Positions 45,215-54,579 of a DNA stretch of 64,000 bases are shown here, in pieces. The stretch's first letter is position 1; each line of letters begins with the position of its first letter. Position numbers and translations under genes: made by a program. Where the stretch lies: assembly GCF_001485215.1 (NCBI RefSeq), contig NZ_BBWW01000001.1, positions 4,154,001-4,218,000 of the forward strand, given 5' to 3'. The notes beneath the pieces are model-generated. The model made no database searches. It saw nothing but the letters and a program-made list of their open reading frames with translations, and was not told the origin of the DNA. Source of the DNA: Leptolyngbya sp. NIES-2104 (lineage in GTDB: Bacteria; Cyanobacteriota; Cyanobacteriia; Leptolyngbyales; Leptolyngbyaceae).

Positions 45215-46942
45215 CTAGTACTTCCGCTCTTGAGGCTGAAATTGATTGATCATTACAGGCATGTAGTTGATATCAATTCCAGCCGCAGAATAGTATGCCA
45301 AGGTATGTTTTAGGAATGCAGCATCATCGCGTTGGGCATAGTCTTCTCGGAAATGTGACCCTCGGCTTTCTTTGCGGTTGATCGCGGAAAAAAGAATCAT
45401 TTCACCGACGACAAAAAGCGATCGCAGTTCCAATGCTTCAATTAGTTCTGTGTTCCAACTCGTTCCGCGATCGTCGAGTCGAACCTGAGTATATTTCTGC
45501 TGCAATTCGCGCAGCTTAGCAAGTCCTGTTTGCATCACTTCTTCGGTACGGAACACGCCACAATGTTCAGTCATGCAGTCTTGATAAGCTTGACGAATTT
45601 CTTGGATGCGGTACTGTCCGGGTTGATCGAATAACGCTTGGATTTGTTCTTTCGCGTCTTGGATATAGCGATCGGCATTTAATTCTGGGAGTTTTCGATT
45701 TTGGACATATTGCGCGATCGATGCTCCCGTTCTCCGCCCGTACACAACACATTCCAACAGCGAATTACTACCCAAACGATTCGCGCCATGCACCGAGACA
45801 CAAGAGGTTTCACCCGCTGCAAAGAAGCCATCGACGAACTCATCGGCTCCCGCTCGAACTCGTCCATCGGTGTTGACTGGAATGCCGCCCATACAGTAAT
45901 GCACTGTAGGACGAACGGGCATCGGTTGAGTGACCGCATCGACTCCCACTAAGCGATGGGCTTCTTCCCAACAGAAGGGAACACGGCTCATGATTTTTTC
46001 TTTGCCCATGTGCCGCAGGTCGAGGTAGACGTGATTGCCGCCAGCACTACCATCGGGATTGATACCGCGTCCGGCTCGAATTTCGGAGACGATCGCACGA
46101 GAGGTAATATCACGCGGTGCAAGTTCCATTCGACTCGGAGCATACCGCTCCATAAATCGCTCTCCCTCGCTGTTAATTAAATACGCTCCCTCACCTCGAA
46201 CGGCTTCCGAAATCAGCACACCGACCGGATATAAGCCTGTGGGATGAAACTGCACAAATTCCATATCTTCGAGCGGTAAGCCTGCCATTGCAGTCATCGC
46301 GAGTCCGTCACCGGTCGAGGCGTAATCATTAGAAGTGGTGTTATAAACGCGCCCATATCCGCCTGTTGCGAACATCACCGCTTTGGCGCGTACCACTTCG
46401 ATGTGTCCATCAAGCAAGTGATACATCACAACGCCTTTCGCCTGTCCGTCTTCGAGAATCAGACGCATCACGTACCATTCTTCGTAGATCTTGACTCCGT
46501 ACTTCATCAAGTTACAGATTAGTTCGTGCAGAATCGCGTGTCCGGTTTTGTCTGCGGCGTAACAGGTGCGATTGTGCGAATGTCCGCCGAAAGCGCGTTG
46601 GGCAATTCGACCATCAGGAAGGCGCGAGAATAATACGCCCATGTGTTCGAGATCGATCACGACATCGGGCGCTTCTTGGGTCAAAATGGCGACTGCATCT
46701 TGATCCGCAAGATAGTCTGAGCCTTTCACGGTATCGAAGGCGTGGGCTTCCCAAGAATCGGTTTCATCGACGTTTTTAAGCGATGCTGCCATGCCACCTT
46801 GAGCGGCGACAGAATGCGATCGAATGGGGTGAGTCTTTGCTACAACGGCGATACTGAGACTCGGATTCGCGCGGGCGATTTCTAGCGCGGCACGCGATCC
46901 GGCTAGTCCACCACCCACAATAATGACATCGTAATCAATCAT
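45215..46942 (-). CDS. sdhA: Succinate dehydrogenase/fumarate reductase flavoprotein subunit
   Basis: 575 residues. FAD-binding [10 protein letters not shown] at the N-terminus; [10 protein letters not shown] contains the His that binds FAD covalently in this family. Substrate residues are in [27 protein letters not shown] and [10 protein letters not shown]. It oxidises succinate and feeds electrons into the thylakoid plastoquinone pool in cyanobacteria. sdhB is not adjacent, as is usual for the phylum. Related L-aspartate oxidase is excluded by the presence of the covalent-FAD His and length. Confidence 0.93.
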   Translation of the reverse strand: MIDYDVIIVGGGLAGSRAALEIARANPSLSIAVVAKTHPIRSHSVAAQGGMAASLKNVDETDSWEAHAFDTVKGSDYLADQDAVAILTQEAPDVVIDLEHMGVLFSRLPDGRIAQRAFGGHSHNRTCYAADKTGHAILHELICNLMKYGVKIYEEWYVMRLILEDGQAKGVVMYHLLDGHIEVVRAKAVMFATGGYGRVYNTTSNDYASTGDGLAMTAMAGLPLEDMEFVQFHPTGLYPVGVLISEAVRGEGAYLINSEGERFMERYAPSRMELAPRDITSRAIVSEIRAGRGINPDGSAGGNHVYLDLRHMGKEKIMSRVPFCWEEAHRLVGVDAVTQPMPVRPTVHYCMGGIPVNTDGRVRAGADEFVDGFFAAGETSCVSVHGANRLGSNSLLECVVYGRRTGASIAQYVQNRKLPELNADRYIQDAKEQIQALFDQPGQYRIQEIRQAYQDCMTEHCGVFRTEEVMQTGLAKLRELQQKYTQVRLDDRGTSWNTELIEALELRSLFVVGEMILFSAINRKESRGSHFREDYAQRDDAAFLKHTLAYYSAAGIDINYMPVMINQFQPQERKY

Positions 46943-46998
46943 GGTCGCTCATCGGGAATGTTTCGCATCTCCCATTTTCACCTGATTTCGCCATTCTG

Positions 46999-47562
46999 TT
47001 AGTTTTTCGTGGTTCTTTTTACAATCCAAGCGCCAGCACTGAGCGCGATCGCACCGAAAGCGATCGGTAAAATCCATCCAGCTTGATTCTGCTCAGGTTG
47101 GGTAGCGGTGGGAACTTGAGCGACGGGACTCGGTTGTGAAGTGGTTCCGCCCTGAACGGTGACATCGTAGGCGAATTTGAAGGTGTTAAAGTCGTTTTCA
47201 GCTTTGGGAGCGCCGCTAATTTCGAGCGTGTAGATTCCAGCTTTGGAGAAAGTAATTTCTGCGCCCGGAATTCCCTTGTATTGTTCGGCTGAGATCGCTT
47301 TTAGTTCGGGTTGTTTGATTGTTTGATTGTTTGATTTAACGGTGAGCTGACAGTTACATCGATCGAGCGAAATGACTTCGCCGCCTGCTTTGGTCAGAGC
47401 AAACCAAGCTTGTGAAGGTTCTCCAGCTTTCGGATTGTGATTCGGTTCGATGTGAAAAGTCGATGCGACGTTGCCTTCGGTCTTGACGTTGTGAGCCAGA
47501 ACAGGCGAGGCAATGAGCAAAAACGGAATGAGATAGAAGGATCTATTTTTTAGCAGGAACAT
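46999..47562 (-). CDS. Exported, membrane-anchored small beta-domain protein (YtkA/FixH-like)
   Basis: 187 residues: a signal peptide (YLIPFLLIASPVLA), mature N-terminus HNVKTEGN, an Ig-like beta domain up to about residue 135 with a CNC pair (DRCNCQLTV), a Pro/Gln/Thr-rich linker, then a C-terminal membrane segment (GWILPIAFGAIALSAGAWIV) and a basic tail. This organisation resembles periplasmic metal-handling YtkA/CopC-like domains. The start overlaps the end of the TauE-like gene by 20 bp, so the two proteins probably work together. Metal binding is inferred. Confidence 0.65.
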   Translation of the reverse strand: MFLLKNRSFYLIPFLLIASPVLAHNVKTEGNVASTFHIEPNHNPKAGEPSQAWFALTKAGGEVISLDRCNCQLTVKSNNQTIKQPELKAISAEQYKGIPGAEITFSKAGIYTLEISGAPKAENDFNTFKFAYDVTVQGGTTSQPSPVAQVPTATQPEQNQAGWILPIAFGAIALSAGAWIVKRTTKN

Positions 47563-48757
47563 AGAGTTTTTCTAACGACAACAGCGACCAGAAAAAGCGC
47601 GATCGAACTAACAATACGCTAATCACCAGAAAAATAAGAATCCCCACTCTAAAACGATTATTAAAATCAACACTAATTTCACCCAAGTAATTCGATCCAG
47701 AAAAACTTGTATGAATTGCTGCAAGAATCAAAGCTGGAATACTAAATAAATGAATTTTTCGCCAAACCGTACCAAGTTTAGAAACCGCTTGATCAAAACT
47801 GGTCAACGCTGCGGGAATCATCAAACCAAATGCTGAAATTCCTGCCCACATTCCAAATTGTTGAGCGGGAAGCAGAAAGACGATCGCGCCTAAATTCCAA
47901 TTAAACGTGTGATCGAGATAATGTCCGATGTGCGCCACAGATAAGACAAACGCCCCCACACCTAATGCCCGTCGATACCGCAGCGGAGATGCCCAAATTC
48001 GGCTAATCGGTCGCGCAATCAGCGCTAACATCAGGCAAATCAGGGCAGCATGTCCGGTGTAATCGACCATATCGCTGCTTCTGAGCAAAGTCAAAAGACC
48101 GATCGTCAAAGTTACCCAGCCGCCTAATTTGAACAATTGGCTTCGTCGATCGCGACTCAATGCTGACGCAAATAATCCCGTACTAATCATCATCGGAGCC
48201 GTTCCCAACCCAAACGCCAACATCGTGATTGCGCCGTGTGCCGTGTTTCCGGTTTCTGCTGCTTTAATCTGTGCAGTGTAGAGAAATCCACAGGGAATCA
48301 AACCCCAGATCATTCCGAGTAAAGCAGGCGTTCCCCAATGGTGCGATCGCGATAATTCCGCCATCCACGCACTAAAGCGATCGTGCAATTTTCCCTGAAT
48401 CGGATGCAAAATCGGAACACGCGGTAGCCAGCTTGCATTAATGTTCGATAGACCAAACCAGATTAAAAGCAATCCGGTGACGATCGCTAAGGTTCGACGC
48501 AACCCGCTATCGATTCCGGCAAGCTGTCCGCCTGCGATGAGAACTGAACCTAAAGCACCGATCGCGGCTCCTACGATCGCATAACTGAGAATCCGCCCTA
48601 GATTCAGCAGAACATTAAATCGAACTTGCTGCCACTTAGAGCGATTGTGATGCGACAAGGAAAACGCCACGGTCAGAGGGCTACACATTCCCAAACAGTG
48701 CCCGAAGCTTCCCAAAAATCCGACGCTTGCAATCAACAATAAATCAAGCATTCTCAA
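47543..48757 (-). CDS. TauE/SafE (DsbD-like) transporter fused to ferric-reductase-like transmembrane domain
   Basis: 404 residues, about 12 membrane segments. The N-terminal half is a DsbD_2/TauE-type domain: GFLGSFGHCLGMCSPLTVAF with the C-x3-C pair, and later GMIWGLIPCGFLYTA with another Cys. The C-terminal half (about 255-395) resembles the ferric reductase-like transmembrane family with His-rich helices (HIGHYLDHTF, KIHLFSIPALILAAIHTSF) fit to bind heme. The arrangement suggests electron or metal (copper/cytochrome) traffic across the membrane. Overlaps the amidotransferase gene upstream by 4 bp and the exported protein downstream by 20 bp. Confidence 0.72.
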   Translation of the reverse strand: MRMLDLLLIASVGFLGSFGHCLGMCSPLTVAFSLSHHNRSKWQQVRFNVLLNLGRILSYAIVGAAIGALGSVLIAGGQLAGIDSGLRRTLAIVTGLLLIWFGLSNINASWLPRVPILHPIQGKLHDRFSAWMAELSRSHHWGTPALLGMIWGLIPCGFLYTAQIKAAETGNTAHGAITMLAFGLGTAPMMISTGLFASALSRDRRSQLFKLGGWVTLTIGLLTLLRSSDMVDYTGHAALICLMLALIARPISRIWASPLRYRRALGVGAFVLSVAHIGHYLDHTFNWNLGAIVFLLPAQQFGMWAGISAFGLMIPAALTSFDQAVSKLGTVWRKIHLFSIPALILAAIHTSFSGSNYLGEISVDFNNRFRVGILIFLVISVLLVRSRFFWSLLSLEKLYVPAKK

Positions 48758-49527
48758 CCAAACCGCATAGGTAAGCCATCTTGAAATGCTAACAATTCTC
48801 CTGGCTCAATCGTTGTCCAAGTTTCATTATCAGTTAAGGGTGTTGTCGCAATTACTGCTACTCGATCGTTTGGTGTCGTTAATTCTTGAAAATCCACAGT
48901 CAAATCTGCATCAATCAAATGCGCTGCTGCAAATGGAGCTTGTCGCACAATGTAGCAAAGCTTTGTCGAACAATGCACAAAAAAGGTTTCACCATCGGAA
49001 AATAAATAGTTAAACGTGCCATAATTCGCGATCGCGCTAGTCACCGATTTCAACACCGGATACAATTCAGCCGCACTCGGTTTCTCGATCGGAAATGCTT
49101 GTCGCATTGTATTCAATATCAAGCAAAAGGCTCGTTCACTATCGGTCTGACCCACAGGGCGGTAGATTCCTTCTGGTTCTGGCTCAAAGTTCGGCAAATC
49201 TCCATTGTGAGCAAACACCCAATACCGCCCCCAGAGTTCTCGCTGAAACGGGTGACAGTTCTCTAATGCCACTTTGCCAAAAGTCGCTTTACGAATGTGT
49301 GCGATCACATGCGTCGAATGAATCGGATACTTGCGAACCAGTTCCGCCACCGGAGACGCGATCGCCGCTTGAATATCGATAAACGATCGACATCCCGCCC
49401 CTTCAAAAAAAGCAATGCCCCATCCGTCTTGATGCTCATCGGTTCGACCGCCCCGCGCCGAAAACCCCTCAAACGAGAAGCAAATATCCGTGGGCACGTT
49501 GCAATTCATTCCTAGTAATTGACACAT
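48754..49527 (-). CDS. Class II glutamine amidotransferase (YafJ-like)
   Basis: 257 residues beginning MCQLLGM, so Cys2 becomes the N-terminal nucleophile after Met removal. The Ntn-hydrolase marks HQDGWGIAFFE, THVIAHIRKATFG, NCHPFQRELWGRYWVFAHNGDLP and GQTDSERAFC are all present. Stand-alone glutaminase domain; the ammonia acceptor is unknown (YafJ/DUG3-like). First gene of a tightly overlapping three-gene operon with the TauE-like and exported proteins. Confidence 0.9.
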   Translation of the reverse strand: MCQLLGMNCNVPTDICFSFEGFSARGGRTDEHQDGWGIAFFEGAGCRSFIDIQAAIASPVAELVRKYPIHSTHVIAHIRKATFGKVALENCHPFQRELWGRYWVFAHNGDLPNFEPEPEGIYRPVGQTDSERAFCLILNTMRQAFPIEKPSAAELYPVLKSVTSAIANYGTFNYLFSDGETFFVHCSTKLCYIVRQAPFAAAHLIDADLTVDFQELTTPNDRVAVIATTPLTDNETWTTIEPGELLAFQDGLPMRFG

Positions 49528-49614
49528 TTCTCACGCTTCAATCCCTGCCTTATTCTGAGTGTAATTGGTCGATTTTGGGCTAGTTTGGCTGAAGAGACTG
49601 CCACGGGAACACCA

Positions 49615-50691
49615 ATGCGCCAACCGCCCGCCCCAAATTTTGCCCGATCGCTGATCTTGATGCTGTTTGCAATCGTGATTCTGCTCGAATACACCACACC
49701 CTCAAATTATGTGTTTGGGTATCTCTACACCGGAGCTATCTTAATCGCGAGTTCGCGACTGAGCCGTCGTGCCACCTTTTACATTACGCTGATCGCATCC
49801 CTTCTGACTTTGGCAAATCTTTGGTTTCCGAGCGGGGAAATCAGTTCACTGGCAACGATCGCGAATCGAATGATCGCGGTGATTGCCCTGATCGTGACGG
49901 GAATCTTAGGCGATCGCAATCGGCTGTATCAAACCGCATTGCTTCAACAACAGAGTCAACTGCGATCGCAAGAACAACTTGCCCGACTGCGCGAAGATTT
50001 CATCTCAACCCTAACGCACGATCTGAAAACACCCCTGTTGGGCGCGATCGAGACTTTGAATTCGCTCGATCGGGCTGAATTTGGCACGATTACACCCGCA
50101 CAAAAGACCGTGTTCAATTTAATGAAACGCAGCCATCAAACGACCTTGAAAATGGTTGAAATGCTGCTCGATGTGTATCGCAACGATGCGGAAGGATTGC
50201 AACTGAATCTAGAGCCTATTAATCTGGCAAATTTGGCAGAGGAAGTGCTGTTAATGCTGCGGGAATTGGCAACGACTCGCCGCGTTTATCTCAACGTCAG
50301 ATATGGAGACTCTGAATTTCGACAGGATCTATGGGTGAAGGGCGATCGCTTACAGCTTCAACGAGTTTTCACAAACTTAGTCACCAACAGCATCAATCAT
50401 TCACCTCGTGGAGAACGAGTCTCGATCGTGCTTGACTCGAATTCGTCTTATCAAACCGTGAAAGTGATTGATGCGGGATTCGGCATTCCCGCTGATGTCT
50501 TGGCGCATTTATTCGAGCGATTTTATCAGGGACAAAGCGATCGACAAGCGACCGGATCAGGACTCGGCTTATATTTGAGTCGGCAGATTATCGAAGCACA
50601 TCACGGTACAATCTGGGCAGAAAACCTTTCTCCACACGGTGCGATGTTTGCCTTTCGACTAGCAGCCATTCCACCCGAACGCATGTCATAG
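49615..50691 (+). CDS. Membrane sensor histidine kinase
   Basis: 358 residues from ATG 49615; the open frame reaches 49519, but that start would overlap the divergent amidotransferase start. Four membrane helices lie in the first 115 residues with almost no periplasmic loop, so it senses within or near the membrane. HisKA H-box STLTHDLKTPL, N-box VFTNLVTNSINHSP, G1 DAGFGIP, and G2 GSGLGLYLS are intact. The response regulator follows after 8 bp. Confidence 0.93.
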   Translation: MRQPPAPNFARSLILMLFAIVILLEYTTPSNYVFGYLYTGAILIASSRLSRRATFYITLIASLLTLANLWFPSGEISSLATIANRMIAVIALIVTGILGDRNRLYQTALLQQQSQLRSQEQLARLREDFISTLTHDLKTPLLGAIETLNSLDRAEFGTITPAQKTVFNLMKRSHQTTLKMVEMLLDVYRNDAEGLQLNLEPINLANLAEEVLLMLRELATTRRVYLNVRYGDSEFRQDLWVKGDRLQLQRVFTNLVTNSINHSPRGERVSIVLDSNSSYQTVKVIDAGFGIPADVLAHLFERFYQGQSDRQATGSGLGLYLSRQIIEAHHGTIWAENLSPHGAMFAFRLAAIPPERMS

Positions 50692-50699
50692 TTTTCCTC

Positions 50700-51359
50700 A
50701 TGCCCTCTCCCTCGATCAAACTTCTCCTTGCTGAAGACGATGAACTGTTTCGCCTGGGTTTACGAATGCGACTCCAACAAGAATCCGATCTCGATATCGT
50801 CGCCGAAGCCGAAGACGGTGAAACCGCAGTCGAACTGATCAAACAATCGGAAATCGATCTGGTTCTACTCGATATCGGACTGCCCGGAATCGGAGGCATC
50901 GAAGCCTGTCGCCAAATCAAAGCCGCGATACCTGACTTGCCCATTTTGATTCTCACTTCGCATTCAGAACAAAGTTTAATTGCTCGACTAATTGGTGCGG
51001 GCGCACACGGATATTGTCTCAAAGGAATTCCCGCTGAAAAGCTGATTCTTGCCCTGCGATCGGTGGCTTCTGGAGCTTCTTGGTGGGATCAAACCGCAAC
51101 CAGCATGATTCAAACCCAATTCCAGCATCCAGCTCCCGCTCAATCCGAAAATCCCTTAACCAAACGCGAACAGGAAATTCTCAAGCTTGTCGCCCTTGGC
51201 AAATCGAACCCCGAAATCGCTGACGAACTCTACATTACACCGGGAACTGTCCGCGTTCATATCCATGCCATTTTGCACAAACTGAACGTCCGAGATCGGA
51301 CTCAAGCCGCCATTCTCGCGCTGCAAAAACATTATGTTGAGCCGGATGATTCTGAGTGA
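50700..51359 (+). CDS. NarL/LuxR-type response regulator
   Basis: 219 residues. Receiver domain: acidic pocket LAEDDE, phospho-acceptor Asp in LVLLDIGLPGIGG, and the switch Lys in GYCLKGIP. C-terminal LuxR HTH: LTKREQEILKLVALGKSNPEIADELYITPGTVRVHIHAIL. Partner of the kinase 8 bp upstream. The cyanoexosortase gene starts about 80 bp downstream on the same strand, so control of the exosortase module is plausible. Confidence 0.95.
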   Translation: MPSPSIKLLLAEDDELFRLGLRMRLQQESDLDIVAEAEDGETAVELIKQSEIDLVLLDIGLPGIGGIEACRQIKAAIPDLPILILTSHSEQSLIARLIGAGAHGYCLKGIPAEKLILALRSVASGASWWDQTATSMIQTQFQHPAPAQSENPLTKREQEILKLVALGKSNPEIADELYITPGTVRVHIHAILHKLNVRDRTQAAILALQKHYVEPDDSE

Positions 51360-51439
51360 AAATCTATCCTGAGCTGCTCGAAATCTCACGCAAAACTAAG
51401 TAACCTAAGCCACAACTTTTCTTGTTGAATTCGTCCTCG

Positions 51440-52279
51440 ATGAAAGAGTTCTTCAAAACGCCCTATCTTCTTCTTGCGATCGCGGTTGCCCTCACCACGA
51501 TTCATCTTCAACTGATCGATCGAGTCAATCACAAGGGACCCTTTCTCGAAGCTGCTTTAATGTGTTGGGCAGCGGCTTGGTTTCTCGGCTGGCGCAAGCG
51601 TCAAGATCTCATGCTCAAGAGTAATGCGACCGCTAGCACGATCGGATTGGGGCTAATCGCTTGGCTCCTTTTTCGCAGTCTTAATCTGGTCGAGTATGAT
51701 GCCTTTCTGCGATTCTTTCCGGTGCTGTCTGGTGTGAGCCTTGCCCTCCTAGCGTCAGGATTTGTGCTCAAACCGTATTGGCGAGAATTGGCTGTGCTGG
51801 GATTTATGACGATTCCTACGACGACGATATTGGGGCTGATTGATATTTCACCGCTCACCGCCGAATTTAGCGGCAGCTTGCTTTGGTATACGGGCTTTCG
51901 AGTCGTTCAAGAAGGCGTGATGCTGCACCTGCCGACGGGAAGCGTTGAAGTGTACCGAGGGTGTTCAGGGATTCAACTCATTTGGCAACACATTTCGCTG
52001 GGATTTCTATTTGTTCTGCTGTTTCCGATCGGATGGATACGATCGCTGATTGTTTTCGTTGCTGGAGTCCTGATCGCCTTTATCGTGAATTGTCTCCGAG
52101 TCGGATTAATGGCGATTCTTGTGGCTCAGAACAATCGAGAAGCATTTGACTATTGGCATTTGGGAACGGGATCGCTAATTTTTTCGATGATTTCCGTCTC
52201 GCTGTTTGGATTGCTCTGCTATGTTCTGCTCGAAAACGCCGATCGTGCAGCCGAAGAAGAAGAGGAGGCACAAGCTTGA
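51440..52279 (+). CDS. crtA: Cyanoexosortase A
   Basis: 279 residues from ATG 51440 (a TTG six codons upstream is possible). Polytopic membrane transpeptidase of the exosortase family, which cleaves PEP-CTERM signals and transfers proteins to a surface anchor. Catalytic triad: Cys175 in YRGCSGI, Arg220 in NCLRVGLMA, His240 in YWHLGTGS. The cyanobacterial A type is supported by the companion gene, whose TTG start overlaps this stop. The symbol is easily confused with the carotenoid gene of the same name. Confidence 0.9.
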   Translation: MKEFFKTPYLLLAIAVALTTIHLQLIDRVNHKGPFLEAALMCWAAAWFLGWRKRQDLMLKSNATASTIGLGLIAWLLFRSLNLVEYDAFLRFFPVLSGVSLALLASGFVLKPYWRELAVLGFMTIPTTTILGLIDISPLTAEFSGSLLWYTGFRVVQEGVMLHLPTGSVEVYRGCSGIQLIWQHISLGFLFVLLFPIGWIRSLIVFVAGVLIAFIVNCLRVGLMAILVAQNNREAFDYWHLGTGSLIFSMISVSLFGLLCYVLLENADRAAEEEEEAQA

Positions 52280-52959
52280 AACCCTGGGAAAATGTTCGGA
52301 ATCTTTGGTTAGCAACTGCGCTTGTGAGCAGTAGTTTAGTCGTGTTCAGATTGGCAGTCACTCCCGCTCAAAAGCCATCTCCGCCGAGCTATACGTTTCC
52401 TGAATCGGTGCCTTTGTCGCGCTGGGAATTCATCAAAGCGACTCCGATCGGCGTTCAAAAACTCTATACACCCTCGCTGGCAACGAGTGCCGATGATTTA
52501 ACGATTTCCGGTCAATCGTATCGCTATCTTCGCAACGGTCAGCCGCTTGAAGTTGAAATGCGCTATTTCAATACACTCAATCATGTGCCGGATATTTTGC
52601 GAGAAACAACGATTCGGCTCGATCGGATCGATATCACCTCGCAGCGTTCAGACTTAGGAACTTATGCCGTGTATGGGCGATCGGATCGGCTATATCTCAC
52701 TGCCTGTATTTCTGCGACTGGAGAGACCACGGTAGATCGTAGTGAACTTCACAGCGTTCAGCTTCAACCCGCGATCGTAGCGCGTCGAGTTGTGCCTTGG
52801 TTTCTCGGTCAAGCGCCTCTTAGAGATATGCGCTGTCTTTGGACGCGACTCTCGATGCCAATGAATTCCGCTGCACCACAAGCGACTCAACAAGAACTAG
52901 AGCAAGCTTGGGGCGAATGGGTGAACTGGTGGAGAAATCACTATCCGCCCGAACCATAA
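52276..52959 (+). CDS. Cyanoexosortase A system-associated protein
   Basis: 227 residues starting with TTG 52276, which overlaps the exosortase stop (TTGA) and is preceded by GAGGAGG at 52261-52267. One N-terminal membrane anchor (LWLATALVSSSLVVFRLAV), then an extracytoplasmic domain with PESVPLSRWEFIKATPIG, YRYLRNGQPLEVEMRYF, and DMRCLWTRLSMP. This fits the EpsI-like partner always found with cyanoexosortase A. It probably presents or modifies substrates. Function inferred from genome context in the family. Confidence 0.85.
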   Translation: MKPWENVRNLWLATALVSSSLVVFRLAVTPAQKPSPPSYTFPESVPLSRWEFIKATPIGVQKLYTPSLATSADDLTISGQSYRYLRNGQPLEVEMRYFNTLNHVPDILRETTIRLDRIDITSQRSDLGTYAVYGRSDRLYLTACISATGETTVDRSELHSVQLQPAIVARRVVPWFLGQAPLRDMRCLWTRLSMPMNSAAPQATQQELEQAWGEWVNWWRNHYPPEP

Positions 52960-52994
52960 AAAAATCGCGAGACTCAGGGATTGAATCTCGCGAT
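52957..52994 (-). terminator. Terminator between exosortase operon and PEP-CTERM gene
   Basis: Perfect arms ATCGCGAGA/TCTCGCGAT (52964-52972 and 52986-52994). On the minus strand a T7 run follows, terminating the PEP-CTERM gene; it may also slow transcription from the other side. Confidence 0.85.
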
Positions 52995-53003
52995 CAAATG
53001 GTA

Positions 53004-54041
53004 TTACTTGCGTTTGCGCCGTCGTTGCATTAGGGTTGCGAACGCGATCGCGCTTCCTGACCCCAGAATCGTTAAAGGTTCTGGGATGGGTTGGCAATTG
53101 CCGCTTGGACAAGACGGGGGCACAGGCGGAATCACAGGCGGAATCACAGACGGATTACCACCACCGCCACCGCCGCGAAACAAAAAGGGCAGCAAGGCGA
53201 GTGGGGCTGCCCAAAGCAGACTGCTATTTCTGCCTCCGGGTGCAACGACCGCGGGCGATTCCGGTGCTGCAACCTGCACCGATGGAGGTTCCCCACCGCC
53301 AACGCCGCAGCTTAAGCTCTTCATCTGCACAATAAAGTCATCGAAATCGCGGTCTTGCTGTTGGCGATCCCGCACGATTTTCGAGCCGGTATCGTCCCAT
53401 CCCACGGTCACTCCACCGCTACACAGGTCGGTGAGTCCGCCTGCAAATTGAACTTGCTGTTCTCGATTGGGGTTGAGCACATCGGTCGAGTAGATGATCC
53501 CGGTCGGACGACCGTTATAGGTAGATTCTAGATAAAGCACATATCGTTGATTCGCTTGAAATCGAAACTGAGCCGTAGGTTGAGGCACTGCATTGCCGGG
53601 GGTGCCTTTGAAGTCAGTATTCGTACCGATGTGACTGCGACGGGTCGAGGGTTTGAAAATGGATTCGGGGCTGTCTGAAGCTCTGGTCTCGGTAATTAAA
53701 GGCGTTTTCTCTTTGGTTTCTAAATTGATTACGCCGAAGGTCGATTGATAGGCTCCGTGGGATTCAACGAAATTTGATTCGATCGTTGTCTCTTGGTCAA
53801 ATTGCACACCTGAATTGTTAATGAGGCTCACAGCGTAGGCTGGTAAGGCAATGTGACTCAAAAGCCACCCACCTGTAATAGCGAACGTGAGCCGTACGAA
53901 CGCGGCGCGTCGAGAGGAATCACGCGATCGCGATTCCGGTTTTTGTGCGAACACAGATTCAGCCTCAGCTAAATTTGAATGATTCGCTGAGACGGAATGC
54001 GGCTTTGGGAGAATCCAAACACCACGAGAATGAGTTGCCAT
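53004..54041 (-). CDS. PEP-CTERM sorting-signal protein
   Basis: 345 residues. The C-terminal tail is a full PEP-CTERM: IPEP near residue 318, a hydrophobic stretch (LTILGSGSAIAFATLM), then RRRKRK. The extracytoplasmic domain (about 75-250) is beta-rich with a DRDFDDFIVQM segment. A second hydrophobic stretch plus GGGGGG and a Pro-rich linker precede the signal. The export segment (about 50-69) is unusually far from the N-terminus, preceded by 50 charged residues. Convergent with the exosortase operon, hence a probable native substrate. Confidence 0.9.
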   Translation of the reverse strand: MATHSRGVWILPKPHSVSANHSNLAEAESVFAQKPESRSRDSSRRAAFVRLTFAITGGWLLSHIALPAYAVSLINNSGVQFDQETTIESNFVESHGAYQSTFGVINLETKEKTPLITETRASDSPESIFKPSTRRSHIGTNTDFKGTPGNAVPQPTAQFRFQANQRYVLYLESTYNGRPTGIIYSTDVLNPNREQQVQFAGGLTDLCSGGVTVGWDDTGSKIVRDRQQQDRDFDDFIVQMKSLSCGVGGGEPPSVQVAAPESPAVVAPGGRNSSLLWAAPLALLPFLFRGGGGGGNPSVIPPVIPPVPPSCPSGNCQPIPEPLTILGSGSAIAFATLMQRRRKRK

Positions 54042-54579
54042 ACAAGAAGACCTTACAGTTGAACGGAGAGTAATTGGTTGATGCCCCCGTAATCCTGCTT
54101 GGTCGCAGAATTGTCAAACTCACTGTAAGAAAGTTAAGTATTTCTATCAGAATTTTGCCGTATTTTCTAGATATCGATGCGTTATTTTACACAAGCTTAA
54201 ATATGTAGCCCACAAGTTCACGTAATTCTGCGGGGTTCCTCATTGAGGCTTCACGTAATTCACGGCAAAACCTCAGAGAATTTCCTATATACCGTTTAAA
54301 AAATAAGATGGGGAGCATGAATTGCTCCCCGATTTGACATATTTGAGTCTGTATAAGTGTTTAACTTTATGATTTAAGAATACGCGGTGGGTGGACTCGA
54401 TCGTGCCCCTCGTGAGATTGAATGTTTCCTCTATCGGTCGATCAGTCTAACGGCATCAAAAGACGGATATTAGTGTTACTTATCAGGGAGCAAAGCGCTA
54501 CAATTTGCGTCTGATTAAGAGCAGTCGGGGCAAAACTTTGCTACTCTACGAGACTGCGACATTAGTTCCCTGAATTTTT
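54042..54579. other. Long intergenic region with paired direct repeats
   Basis: About 540 bp without a gene. It contains TTCACGTAATTC twice (54217-54228 and 54250-54261), 33 bp apart, i.e. about three helical turns, and a GGGGAGCA/TGCTCCCC hairpin near 54311. It separates the divergent PEP-CTERM and ABC transporter genes. Confidence 0.55.
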
